NCBI RefSeq assembly: GCF_036263595.1
Contig: NZ_DATAGQ010000192.1
Coordinates: forward strand, 1-64,000
Length of the DNA: 64,000 nt
Source: Geminicoccus sp036263595
GTDB taxonomy: Bacteria > Pseudomonadota > Alphaproteobacteria > Geminicoccales > Geminicoccaceae
Reading direction: 5' to 3'
The notes under the pieces are model-generated. The model saw only the letters and a list, made by a program, of their open reading frames with translations, did not search any database and was not told where the DNA came from. Shown one piece after another: positions 34,492-42,698 of this stretch. The first letter of the stretch is position 1. Each line of letters opens with the position of its first letter. A program made the translations under genes and the position numbers.

Positions 34492-35898
34492 TCAGCAGCA
34501 GCCGGCTGTGGCGCCAACCGGTTCCGATGCCGGCTCGCTGCAGCCGCACCCTGCCAGCCCCTCCGCCTTGGCCGATGCATCCTGGGCGCAGCAGGCGGCC
34601 ACCCCGGCTGGTGCCGGCCCGTTGCAGCAGGCCGAGGCCTTGTCCGGCACCGGGCCGCTGCAGATGCCGGTCTCGGGCAGGACGAGCTCGACCCGCCGGG
34701 CCGCCTCCTCGTCGCCGGCCAGATGCGCCACCACGGACCGGGCCTGCTCGTGCCCGGTCGCCAGCAGGAAGGTGGGCGCGCGACCATACGACTTCATGCC
34801 GAGGATGAAGAAGCCAGCCTCCGGCTGGGCGAGCTCGGCTGCGCCATGGGGCCGGACGGTGCCGCAGGAGTGCTCGTTCGGGTCGATGAGCGGTGCCAGG
34901 ATGCGCGGGCATTCCAGCGCAGGATCGAGGTCGAGGCGCAGCTCGTGCAGGAAGCCGAGGTCGGGGCGCAGGCCGGTGGCGACGATCAGCTCATCGGCTT
35001 CGATGGCCTCCTCGCCGCCAGCGCCCAGGCCGACGAGCAGCAGGGAGCCGCCTTGCCCACGTTCGATGCGGTCGAGGGCGAAGGGTGCAACCGGACGGAC
35101 GACCCCTTGCTCGACGAATTGCCTCGCCTGCGTGCCCAGTGCGCCCCGCTGCGGCAGCTGGTCGGCGGCACCGCCGCCAAAGCTGCGCTGGAGGCTCGCG
35201 CGCCGCACGGCCCAGGTTAGGTGCGTCGCAGGCTCCTGCGTCTTGAGCTCCGCCAGGCTCAGCAGGCTGCCGATCGCCGAATCGCCGGCACCCAGCACCA
35301 GGATCCGTCTGCCGGCATAGCGTTGCCGCTCGGCACCCAGCACGTCCGGCATGCCGTAGCGGATATGGCCGGCAGCCGCGCGCTCGCCGATGGCCGGCAG
35401 CCCGCTGGCACCAGCCGGGCTGGGGGAGAGCCACGTGCCCGATGCGTCCAGGACGGCCCGCGCGAAGAAGCGCCGCTCGGCCCCGTCGGCCTCGACGACA
35501 TGGATCTCGAACGGCTGCGCCGCGCGGCCCGGGGTCTTCACCTTGCCGAGGCCGGTCCGGCCGATGCCGACTACCCGGGAGCGCAGGTGCAGGTGCGGGG
35601 CGATCTCGGGAAGTGCGGCCAGCGGCTCCAGGTAGCGCTCAGCCAGCTCGGTGCCGGTCGGAAAGGCATCGTCCTGGGGCGACTGCCAGCCATGCCGTTC
35701 CAGTAGGGCCACGGCGGCACGGTCGAGGTTCAGGCTCCAGTTCGAGAACATGGGCACGTGGCCCCAGTCGCGCACGGCGGCGCCGACCTTCTCGCCCGCT
35801 TCCAGGATGACCGGGACGATGCCGTAGCCCAGCAGATGAGCTGCTGCGGCGAGGCCGATCGGGCCGGCACCGATCACGACGACAGGAAGCTCGTTCAC
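34492..35898 (-). CDS. ArsO-like flavin oxidoreductase with Cys-rich C-terminal tail
   Basis: The 468-residue FAD/NAD(P)H-binding protein has the Rossmann motif VIGAGPIGLAAAAHLL at residues about 7-22. A second motif, LVLGAGDSAIGSLLSL, is near 190, and an ATGLRPDLG segment near 310 follows thioredoxin-reductase or flavin-monooxygenase lines. The last 60 residues are low-complexity and carry nine cysteines, including ACC twice, GCGC and a terminal GCC. Start GTG 35898 has GGAG upstream; an earlier in-frame start runs into the padR gene. It lies between padR and an MFS gene. ArsO-type flavoproteins accompany ars genes, but their reaction is unsettled; the tail suggests metalloid binding. Confidence 0.78.
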   Translation of the reverse strand: MNELPVVVIGAGPIGLAAAAHLLGYGIVPVILEAGEKVGAAVRDWGHVPMFSNWSLNLDRAAVALLERHGWQSPQDDAFPTGTELAERYLEPLAALPEIAPHLHLRSRVVGIGRTGLGKVKTPGRAAQPFEIHVVEADGAERRFFARAVLDASGTWLSPSPAGASGLPAIGERAAAGHIRYGMPDVLGAERQRYAGRRILVLGAGDSAIGSLLSLAELKTQEPATHLTWAVRRASLQRSFGGGAADQLPQRGALGTQARQFVEQGVVRPVAPFALDRIERGQGGSLLLVGLGAGGEEAIEADELIVATGLRPDLGFLHELRLDLDPALECPRILAPLIDPNEHSCGTVRPHGAAELAQPEAGFFILGMKSYGRAPTFLLATGHEQARSVVAHLAGDEEAARRVELVLPETGICSGPVPDKASACCNGPAPAGVAACCAQDASAKAEGLAGCGCSEPASEPVGATAGCC

Positions 35899-35950
35899 AG
35901 GACCTTCTCCATCTATGCATCGGCCATCGAGGCTACAGGACAAAAAAAGA

Positions 35951-36367
35951 CTAGCGGCAGCAGTCGGACGGCTTGGGTGCCAGGACCAGCCGCTCGGTGT
36001 CGACCAGCGCACGGGTGACGTCCATCCAGGCATCCACACCCACGGCGAAGGCCTCCCTGCCCTTGTCGGTGAGCGTGTAGGTCTTGCGCTGGCGGCCGGA
36101 GACCACGCTCGCCTCGGAGGTCACGTAGCCGCCCTCCTCGAACTCGCGCAGCACCGGATAGATCGTGCCCTCGGTGGGGGAGCAGCAGCCATTGGTGACG
36201 CGCTCGACCGCGCGGGTGATCTCGTAGCCATGCATCGGCCGCTCGTGCAGCACGCACAGGATGAAGAACTTGGACAGGCTCATCTTGATCGTGCCGGTCC
36301 AGTAGGCCCGACTGGTATAGTCGGGCGCCTCGCGCGGCACGGCTCGTAGAGCGGGTTTCCTGGTCAT
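35951..36367 (-). CDS. PadR-family regulator with paired cysteines
   Basis: The 138 residues form a PadR winged HTH (FFILCVLHERPMHGYEITRAV, EGTIYPVLREFEEGGYV, RQRKTYTLTDKGREAF). A Cys-Cys pair lies at residues 61-62 between helices 2 and 3 of the reader domain, with a further Cys-Cys at 136-137 and Cys38. PadR proteins usually bind phenolics or drugs; this arrangement suggests thiol capture of As(III) or a similar ion. It heads an operon with the flavoprotein and MFS genes. A promoter ends at its ATG, so the transcript may be leaderless; ATG 36283 (MSLSKFF, the usual PadR start) is the alternative. Confidence 0.82.
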   Translation of the reverse strand: MTRKPALRAVPREAPDYTSRAYWTGTIKMSLSKFFILCVLHERPMHGYEITRAVERVTNGCCSPTEGTIYPVLREFEEGGYVTSEASVVSGRQRKTYTLTDKGREAFAVGVDAWMDVTRALVDTERLVLAPKPSDCCR

Positions 36368-36373
36368 CGGGAA

Positions 36374-36402
36374 AGCCTATACCTCGATGTCCTATGGGTC
36401 AA
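36374..36402 (-). promoter_or_regulatory. promoter for the padR operon
   Basis: On the minus strand TTGACC (36397-36402), a 17-bp spacer and TAGGCT (36374-36379). The spacer contains ATAGG repeated 16 bp apart, which may be the PadR site. The predicted transcript start falls at or next to ATG 36367. Confidence 0.5.
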
Positions 36403-36463
36403 GATTCGGGCACGGCAGGACGGGGCGGCAGCGTCCGACACGGCTCTTGTCGCCCCCCTGGCG

Positions 36464-37603
36464 TCACCCGCGCTGCGGCACCTTGCGCGCGACCGGGACC
36501 CCGCCGCCTTCCTTTGCGAAATGATGCTGGGTCCGATTCGCGAAGGCGACCAGCGACAGCATGACCGGGACTTCCACGAGTACGCCCACGACCGTCGCCA
36601 GCGCTGCGCCGGACTGGAGGCCGAACAGGCTGATGGCGACCGCCACGGCCAGCTCGAAGAAATTGGACGTGCCGATCAGGGCGCAGGGGGCAGCGACGTT
36701 GAAGGGCACCCGCCACATCCATGCGGCTGCATAGGTGATCCCGAAGATGCCGTAGGACTGGATCAGCAGCGGCACGGCGATCAGGGCGATCAGGACCGGC
36801 TGCTCGAGGATCACCTGACCCTGGAAGCCGAACAGGACGACGACGGTCGCCAGCAGGCCGATCACCGAGAACGGCTTCACCGCCGCCGTGAAACGCGCAA
36901 CGGCGGTTTCCGCGCCTGCCTCCCGGTCGGCGCTGGCAACGATCCAGCGGCGGGTGAGCGCGCCGGCGGCAAGCGGGATCAGGATATACAGGGCGACGGA
37001 TAGAAGCAGGGTTTCCCAGGGGACGGTGATGTTGGTGACGCCCAGCAGCAGGGCGACGATCGGCGCGAACGCGAAGATCATGATCACGTCGTTCACCGAC
37101 ACCTGCACGAGCGTATAGGTCGCGTCGCCGCGGGTGAGCTGCGACCAGACGAACACCATCGCGGTGCAGGGGGCAGCACCGAGCAGGATCAGGCCGGCGA
37201 TGTATTGCTGCGCATCGGCGGGCGCGATCAGGCTCGCGAACACATGGTCGAAGAAGAGGACACCGAGCGCTGCCATCGTGAACGGCTTGACCAGCCAGTT
37301 CACGACGACCGTCAGGACCAGTCCCTTCGGCCGGTCGCCGATATGGCGCAGGCTGGCGAAGTCGACCGCGACCATCATCGGATAGACCATCGCCCAGATC
37401 AGGACGGCCACCACCAGGTTGACGGATGCGTACTCCCAGGAGGCCAATACTTCGAAGGCGCCGGGGAACAGGTTGCCGAGCGTGAGGCCCGCGAGGATGC
37501 ACAAGGCCACCCACAAGGAGAGCCATTTCTCGAAGAAGCCGATACCGGCTGCCGGGGATGCCAGCGCATCCGCGGCCCGGTTGGGATGGGTCGTGGTGGT
37601 CAT
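36464..37603 (-). CDS. acr3: Acr3-family arsenite efflux permease
   Basis: Inner-membrane As(III)/H+ antiporter of 379 residues with ten predicted helices. The invariant Cys is in LILLGAAPCTAMVFVWS (residue about 150), and the VNDVIMIFAFAP and IGTSNFFELAVAVAI family segments are clear. It is the last gene of the arsR-arsC-gapdh-arsJ-acr3 operon, 9 bp after arsJ. The length and N-terminal layout fit bacterial Acr3 proteins. Confidence 0.95.
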   Translation of the reverse strand: MTTTTHPNRAADALASPAAGIGFFEKWLSLWVALCILAGLTLGNLFPGAFEVLASWEYASVNLVVAVLIWAMVYPMMVAVDFASLRHIGDRPKGLVLTVVVNWLVKPFTMAALGVLFFDHVFASLIAPADAQQYIAGLILLGAAPCTAMVFVWSQLTRGDATYTLVQVSVNDVIMIFAFAPIVALLLGVTNITVPWETLLLSVALYILIPLAAGALTRRWIVASADREAGAETAVARFTAAVKPFSVIGLLATVVVLFGFQGQVILEQPVLIALIAVPLLIQSYGIFGITYAAAWMWRVPFNVAAPCALIGTSNFFELAVAVAISLFGLQSGAALATVVGVLVEVPVMLSLVAFANRTQHHFAKEGGGVPVARKVPQRG

Positions 37604-37612
37604 GATGCTCCG

Positions 37613-38905
37613 CTAGCGCTGGGCGGCCGCAAGCGCCTGCCCGGATGCGCGGTCCTTCGGAAGGAAAGTGGCGATCAGCCAGCTGGCGACCAGGAACAGG
37701 GTCGAGGCGCCCAGGCAGCCGATCACGCCATAGGCCTGGTAGGTCAGGCCGGACAGGAGGCAGCCGACGAGGCGTCCCCCGGCATTGGCCATGTAGTAGA
37801 AGCCGACATCCAGGGTCACCCGCTCGGCCGTGGAATAAGCGAGGATGAGGAAGGAGTGGAGGGAGGAGTTGAGGGCGAACGCCACCCCGAACAGGCCGAG
37901 ACCCACCACCAGCAGCAGCCCCGGATCCAGGACCGACGGGACGGGCCCTTGCGGCTTGGCGGCCGTAACGAGCACGTCCCAGGGCAGGGCTGCCGCCAGG
38001 ACGAGCGCCAGGGCGAGCGGGATGACCGCCAGCACGAGCGCCCAGAGCCTGGCCGCCCGCACCTCGGCGGCCAGGCCCGTGGCCGTGCGCCGGACGAGGC
38101 CGGGGGCGGCTGCCTGGACGAGGCCGTAGCCGATCACCCAGGCGGCGAGGAAAGTCGCGACCTGCATGTAGTGCCAGCCGGCCACGTCGTAGAGGAAGAC
38201 CGGGATGCCCACGACGAACCAGATGTCCCGGGCACCGAACAGGAAGAAGCGGGCGGCGGAGAGCAGGTTGATCTCCGGCGACTTGGAGAACAGCCCCTTG
38301 AGCGGCGCCTTGGCCTTGGTCCGGCCCATCTCTGCCGGCAGGGCCGCCAGGACGAGCGCCAGGATGCAGCCCAGGCAGGCGGCGAGCAGCAGGAGCCCGC
38401 CCTTGAAGCCGAGGGTCGCCAGCAGGAGGCCGCCCAGGAAGAAGCCGATGCCCTTCATTGCGTTCTTCGATCCGGTCAGGATCGCCACCCACCTGAACAG
38501 GGCGCCCTCGGCGTTCTCCGGCACGACCAGCTTGATCGCGCTCTTGGAGCTCATCTTGGTCAGGTCCTTGGCGATCCCGGCCAAGCCCTGCACCGCCACG
38601 GCATAGACGACCGACAGCCAGGCCGGCCATCCGGGGTCGAGCAGCGAGAGGGCGAGCAAGGAGACGATCTGCAGGACCAGCCCGCTATAGAGGGTCAGCT
38701 TCAGCCCGAAGCGTGCGGCGATCCAGCCGCCCAGCAGGTTGGTGAGGATGCCGCAGGCCTCGTAGAGGACGAACAGGGTCGCGACCTGGAACGGCGTGAA
38801 GCCCAGCGTGTAGAAATGCAGCAGCACCAGCATGTGCAGGGCGCCGTCGGTGACGGTCTCGCCCCAATAGGCTGCCGTGACGATGCCGTAGCTGCGCAGA
38901 TTCAT
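37613..38905 (-). CDS. arsJ: ArsJ organoarsenical efflux MFS transporter
   Basis: The 430-residue MFS protein starts NLRSYGIVTAAYWGETVTDGALHML and contains the conserved AGIAKDLTKMSSKSAIK region (about residues 100-120). With the adjacent GAPDH it forms the As(V) resistance pair: GAPDH makes 1-arseno-3-phosphoglycerate from glyceraldehyde-3-phosphate and arsenate, and ArsJ exports it. ATG 38905 is preferred over a start at 38950 that overlaps the GAPDH coding region. Confidence 0.93.
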   Translation of the reverse strand: MNLRSYGIVTAAYWGETVTDGALHMLVLLHFYTLGFTPFQVATLFVLYEACGILTNLLGGWIAARFGLKLTLYSGLVLQIVSLLALSLLDPGWPAWLSVVYAVAVQGLAGIAKDLTKMSSKSAIKLVVPENAEGALFRWVAILTGSKNAMKGIGFFLGGLLLATLGFKGGLLLLAACLGCILALVLAALPAEMGRTKAKAPLKGLFSKSPEINLLSAARFFLFGARDIWFVVGIPVFLYDVAGWHYMQVATFLAAWVIGYGLVQAAAPGLVRRTATGLAAEVRAARLWALVLAVIPLALALVLAAALPWDVLVTAAKPQGPVPSVLDPGLLLVVGLGLFGVAFALNSSLHSFLILAYSTAERVTLDVGFYYMANAGGRLVGCLLSGLTYQAYGVIGCLGASTLFLVASWLIATFLPKDRASGQALAAAQR

Positions 38906-38915
38906 CCGCCCGGCC

Positions 38916-39941
38916 CTAGCGCTGCAGCGCGCGGCCGACCTTGGCCGCAAGCTCGGTCAGCCGGCAGGCATAGCCCATCTCGTTGTCGTACCAGGCGAAC
39001 ACCTTCACCGACGTGCCGTCCACGACCATGGTCGAGGGGCCGTCGACGATGGCCGAGCGCGTGTCGCTGCGGAAGTCGACCGAGACCAGCGGCCGGTGCT
39101 CGAAGCCCAGGATGTTCTTCAGCGGTCCGTCCGCCGCCGCTGCGCTGAACAGCCCGTTCACCTCCTCAGCACTGGTCGGGCGCTCCACCTCGAACACCGC
39201 GTCGGTGAGCGACGCATTGAGGAGCGGCACGCGGATGGCATGGCCGTTCAGCTTGCCCTGCAACTCCGGGTAGATCAGCCCGATGGCGGTGGCCGAGCCG
39301 GTCGTGGTGGGTACCAGCGAAGCCAGGGCCGAGCGGGCGCGCCGCAGGTCCTTGTGGGGCGCGTCGACCAGCACCTGGGTGTTGGTCACATCGTGGACGG
39401 TCGTGATCGCGCCATGGCGGATCCGGAGGTTATCGTGGATCACCTTGACGACCGGTGCCAGGCAGTTGGTGGTGCAGGAGGCAGCGGTCAGCAGCCGGTG
39501 CTCGGCCGGATCGTAGAGATGGTCGTTGCAGCCCATCACCACGTTCAGGGCACCCTTCTTCACCGGTGCCGCAACGACGACCGTCTTCACGCCGCGGTCG
39601 AAGTAGGGTGCCAACGATTCGGCGGTCACGAACTTGCCGCTGCACTCCAGCACGATGTCGATGCCGAGGTCACCCCATGGCAGGTCGGCCGGCTTCGATG
39701 CCTCGGTGAACGCGATCCGCCGGCCGTCGACCAGGATCGCATCGTCCGCCGGCTCGATCCGGCTCCGCCACCGGCCATGGACGCTGTCGAATTCCAGGAG
39801 GTGGGCGGTCGCCCTTGGACCGCCCTTGATCTCGTTGACATGGACGATGTCCAGCGCCGGCTGGCCGGGGCCCGCACCACCGAAGGCCGCACGGAGCGCC
39901 AGCCGCCCGATCCGGCCCATGCCATTGATCGCGATCCTCAC
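38916..39941 (-). CDS. gapdh: ArsJ-associated glyceraldehyde-3-phosphate dehydrogenase
   Basis: The 341 residues have the NAD motif INGMGRIGR (residues about 5-13), the catalytic Cys in SCTTNC (about 150-155), and the C-terminal WYDNEMGYACR. It is placed between arsC and arsJ, so it is the arsenate-dedicated paralogue rather than the glycolytic enzyme. Start GTG 39941 overlaps the arsC stop as GTGA. The INGMGRIG form, in place of INGFGRIG, is seen in ars-linked GAPDHs to my knowledge. Confidence 0.92.
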   Translation of the reverse strand: MRIAINGMGRIGRLALRAAFGGAGPGQPALDIVHVNEIKGGPRATAHLLEFDSVHGRWRSRIEPADDAILVDGRRIAFTEASKPADLPWGDLGIDIVLECSGKFVTAESLAPYFDRGVKTVVVAAPVKKGALNVVMGCNDHLYDPAEHRLLTAASCTTNCLAPVVKVIHDNLRIRHGAITTVHDVTNTQVLVDAPHKDLRRARSALASLVPTTTGSATAIGLIYPELQGKLNGHAIRVPLLNASLTDAVFEVERPTSAEEVNGLFSAAAADGPLKNILGFEHRPLVSVDFRSDTRSAIVDGPSTMVVDGTSVKVFAWYDNEMGYACRLTELAAKVGRALQR

Positions 39942-40462
39942 GATGCCAGGTCTTCGGCAGCGTCGGGACGGAGCCGGCCAATGGCTTCCACCTGCCGGGT
40001 CAGGGAGAGCCGGTCGAGCGACGCGATCGGCAGCGAAGCGAAGATGCGGATGCGGCGGTTCAGCATCTGGAAGGCTTCGCGGAAGGCCAGCATGCGGAAG
40101 GTCTCGCTGCCGACGACGGCCGACGGATCCGGCACGCCCCAATGCGCGGTGATCGGCTGGCCCTGGAGCACCGGGCAGTTCTCGCCCGCGGCCTGGTCGC
40201 AGAGCGTGAACACGAAGTCCATCACCGGCGCGTCCGGACGAGCGAATTCCTGCCAGGACTTCGAGCGCAGGCCCTCGATGGGCAGGCGCTGTTCCTGGAG
40301 GAGGGCCAGGGCCAGCGGGTTGACCTTCCCGCGCGGGGCGGAGCCCGCGCTGTAGGCCTTGAACCTGCCGGCGCCGAACTCGTTGAGCATGGCTTCGGCG
40401 AGGATGCTGCGGGCGGAATTGCCCGTGCACAGGAACAGCACGTTGAACACGCGATCGGTCAT
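39938..40462 (-). CDS. arsC: arsenate reductase, low-molecular-weight phosphatase (ArsC) type
   Basis: Reduces As(V) to As(III) in the cytoplasm. The 174-residue protein has the P-loop CTGNSARS with catalytic Cys12 and Arg18. A pair of cysteines in the TLCDQAAGENCPV segment fits the thioredoxin-coupled disulfide relay. The GVPDPS segment holds the general-acid Asp. ATG 40462 overlaps the arsR stop by ATGA and the gene's own stop overlaps gapdh, so translation is coupled through the operon. Confidence 0.94.
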   Translation of the reverse strand: MTDRVFNVLFLCTGNSARSILAEAMLNEFGAGRFKAYSAGSAPRGKVNPLALALLQEQRLPIEGLRSKSWQEFARPDAPVMDFVFTLCDQAAGENCPVLQGQPITAHWGVPDPSAVVGSETFRMLAFREAFQMLNRRIRIFASLPIASLDRLSLTRQVEAIGRLRPDAAEDLAS

Positions 40463-40812
40463 GACATCGCCTTCTCGGGTAGGCAGCACGGTGTCAACGC
40501 GGCGATCAACGGTGCGCAAAGCTCGGACTTGCCGCCGCAGCAATCGGTGACGAGGAACAGGGTCAATTCCCGCAGCCTGTCCAGGTCGGCCCGGTAGATG
40601 ATGGAGCGGCTGTGCCGCACTGATGTCGCCAGCCCGGCTCGCGCGAGCACGGCCAGATGGGCGGACATGGTGTTCTGCGGCACGCCCAGCCGACGCGCGA
40701 CCTCGCCTGCCGGCAGCCCGTCCGGCTCATGCCTGACGAGCAGCCGGAAGGTTTCCAGCCGGGTGATCTGTGACAAGGCCGCAAGAGCTTCGGTCGCTTC
40801 GATTGCATCCAT
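40459..40812 (-). CDS. arsR: ArsR-family As(III)-responsive repressor
   Basis: The 117-residue winged HTH (LPAGEVARRLGVPQNTMSAHLAVLARAGL at about residues 33-61) has cysteines at 91, 92 and 99. This C-terminal CC-x6-C cluster is like that of the Acidithiobacillus-type ArsR, which binds As(III) through three C-terminal Cys. A further Cys-Cys is at 109-110. It heads the arsR-arsC-gapdh-arsJ-acr3 operon and probably represses it. ATG 40812 is close to the predicted transcript start. Confidence 0.93.
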   Translation of the reverse strand: MDAIEATEALAALSQITRLETFRLLVRHEPDGLPAGEVARRLGVPQNTMSAHLAVLARAGLATSVRHSRSIIYRADLDRLRELTLFLVTDCCGGKSELCAPLIAALTPCCLPEKAMS

Positions 40813-40813
40813 G

Positions 40814-40847
40814 TATCCAGGAATCCAGATATAATGGTCGGTGTCAA
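40814..40847 (-). promoter_or_regulatory. ars operon promoter and candidate ArsR site
   Basis: A consensus TTGACA -35 on the minus strand (40842-40847) is followed by TATATCTGGATTCCTGGATA. This contains TGGAT in tandem at 8-bp steps and, read on the plus strand, the inverted arms TATC-N10-GATA (40814-40831). It lies immediately before arsR, where an ArsR operator is expected. The -10 is not clear. Confidence 0.45.
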
Positions 40848-40895
40848 GATGTGCAGTTGCCCCGGGCCAACTGCTCCAGGACGCTTTGCGGGAGC

Positions 40896-42629
40896 CTACC
40901 GGCCCTTGGCGGCACCCTCCCGGCGCGGGTCGACCCCGCTCTCCAGCCGGTCCCCGTCAATCCGGATGGCGTGCAGCCCGCTGTTCAGGGCCTTGACCTG
41001 GACCTGCTGGCCGCGCGCCTCGAAGGCGGCCTGGAGCGACGCGGCGTCGGTCCCTTCCTCCAGCTCGACCGGGCCGTTGCGGCTGAGCACATGGCCCATG
41101 GCGACGGCTTCCTGCGGGCTCATGCCCCAGTCCAGCACGGCGACCAGGGCCTGGGCGACATAGCCGATGATCTGGCTGCCGCCGGGCGAGCCGATCAGCA
41201 GCATCGGGTCGTCCTTGCCGTCGAACACGATGGTGGGCGCCATCGAGGAACGCGGCCGCTTGCCCGGCTCCACCCGGTTGGCGACGAGCCGCTCGCCCTC
41301 CGTTGGCGTGAAGGCGAAGTCGGTGAGTTCATTGTTGAGGAGGAAGCCGCCCACCATCAGCCGGCTGCCGAAACCGTTCTCGATGGTGGTGGTCATGGAG
41401 ATGGCGTTGCCCTCGCCATCCACGATGGCGATCTGGCTGGTGCCCGGCAGCTTGTCGCTCTCGTCCGGGGCGAGCAGGGCTGCCTCGCGCCAGGGCGGAT
41501 TGCCCGCGGCGGCCTTCGGGATCGAGCTGTCGAGCCGGATGGCCTGGGCACGGGTGGTCAGGTAGGCCTGGTCGAGCAGGCCGCGCACCGGCACCCGGAC
41601 GAAGTCGCTGTCGGCCAGGTAGAGATTGCGGTCGGCAAACGCCAGCTTGGAGGCCTCGACCAGGGCCTGCATGCCGTCCACGCCGGCACCGAGCCCCTGC
41701 ATGTTGACATGCTCCAGCATGCCCAGGATCTGCAGGACGGCGATGCCGCCGGAGCTGGGCGGTCCCATGCCGCAGACCCGATAGGCACGGTACGGCCGGC
41801 ACACCGGCGGGCGCAGCACGACGCGATAGTCGGCCAGGTCCTGGCGGGACAGCGTGCCCGGGTTGACCGGCGCCGAGCCGACCGCCGCGACGATGTCAGC
41901 ACCTAGCTGCCCGCGGTAGAAGGGTGCACTCCCCTGCTCGGCCAACAGGCGCAAGGTCGCGGCGAAGGCGGGATTGCGCAGGACGGACCCTGCCGCAAGC
42001 GGCTGGCCGTCCGTGCCCAGGAAGTAGGACCGGGTCGCCGGGAAGGCACGGAGTTGCTCGACATTGCCCGCGATGGCGCTGGCCAGCCTGGGCGAGACGG
42101 GAAAGCCGCGCTCAGCGAGGTCGGCGGCGGGCGATACCAGATCCGCCCAGGCCAGCCGGCCGTGCAGCCGGTGCGCCAGCTCGAGCAGCGCCAGTGTGCC
42201 AGGCACGCCCACCGACTTTCCGCCCGGCACCGCCTCGTCGAACGGCATGGGCGTGCCGTCCGGCCGCAGGAACAGGTCGGGTGCTACCGCCCTTGGGGCA
42301 GTCTCGCGGCCATCGAAGCTGGTAAGCTGCCTGGCCTTTTCGTCCCAATGCAGCAGGAAGGCCCCGCCGCCGATGCCCGAGGATTGCGGCTCGACCAGGT
42401 TCAGGACGAACTGGGCGGCGACCATGGCGTCGACCGCACTGCCGCCGCGCGCCAAGACGGCCTCGCCGGCCTCGGTCGCCAGCGGGTTCGCGGTGACGAT
42501 CATGTGGCGCGTGGCGGTGACCGCCTGCCGCTCCGCCCGCCCGCTCGGCGCCTCCTGCGCCCGGGCGAGGGACGGGGCGAGCATGGCGATCTGGCACCAG
42601 ATCAGGATGAAGATGATCCGCGGTCGCAT
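40896..42629 (-). CDS. ggt: gamma-glutamyltransferase
   Basis: A periplasmic Ntn-hydrolase of 577 residues that cleaves or transfers the gamma-glutamyl group of glutathione and related peptides. The signal peptide ends near ARA (about residue 24). The nucleophile Thr begins TSQIAIVDGEGNAIS, where self-cleavage would create the small subunit, and SSMAPTIV and GSPGGSQIIGYV follow. ATG 42629 has GGGGAGG six bases before it; ATG 42647 upstream has no site. It lies between the ars operon and the LVIVD gene; a link to glutathione conjugates of arsenic is possible but unsupported. Confidence 0.93.
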   Translation of the reverse strand: MRPRIIFILIWCQIAMLAPSLARAQEAPSGRAERQAVTATRHMIVTANPLATEAGEAVLARGGSAVDAMVAAQFVLNLVEPQSSGIGGGAFLLHWDEKARQLTSFDGRETAPRAVAPDLFLRPDGTPMPFDEAVPGGKSVGVPGTLALLELAHRLHGRLAWADLVSPAADLAERGFPVSPRLASAIAGNVEQLRAFPATRSYFLGTDGQPLAAGSVLRNPAFAATLRLLAEQGSAPFYRGQLGADIVAAVGSAPVNPGTLSRQDLADYRVVLRPPVCRPYRAYRVCGMGPPSSGGIAVLQILGMLEHVNMQGLGAGVDGMQALVEASKLAFADRNLYLADSDFVRVPVRGLLDQAYLTTRAQAIRLDSSIPKAAAGNPPWREAALLAPDESDKLPGTSQIAIVDGEGNAISMTTTIENGFGSRLMVGGFLLNNELTDFAFTPTEGERLVANRVEPGKRPRSSMAPTIVFDGKDDPMLLIGSPGGSQIIGYVAQALVAVLDWGMSPQEAVAMGHVLSRNGPVELEEGTDAASLQAAFEARGQQVQVKALNSGLHAIRIDGDRLESGVDPRREGAAKGR

Positions 42630-42698
42630 CGCTCGCCTCCCCGACATGAGGCCGTAGTGTCGTCGCTTGGCCCGCGCGAGCCAAGCGGTGGAAGGCGG

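Noticed and set aside
38916..40430. Long GAPDH frame extending upstream to 40430
   Set aside because: The extra part overlaps arsC in a wrong frame; GTG 39941 overlaps the arsC stop and begins the Rossmann fold directly.
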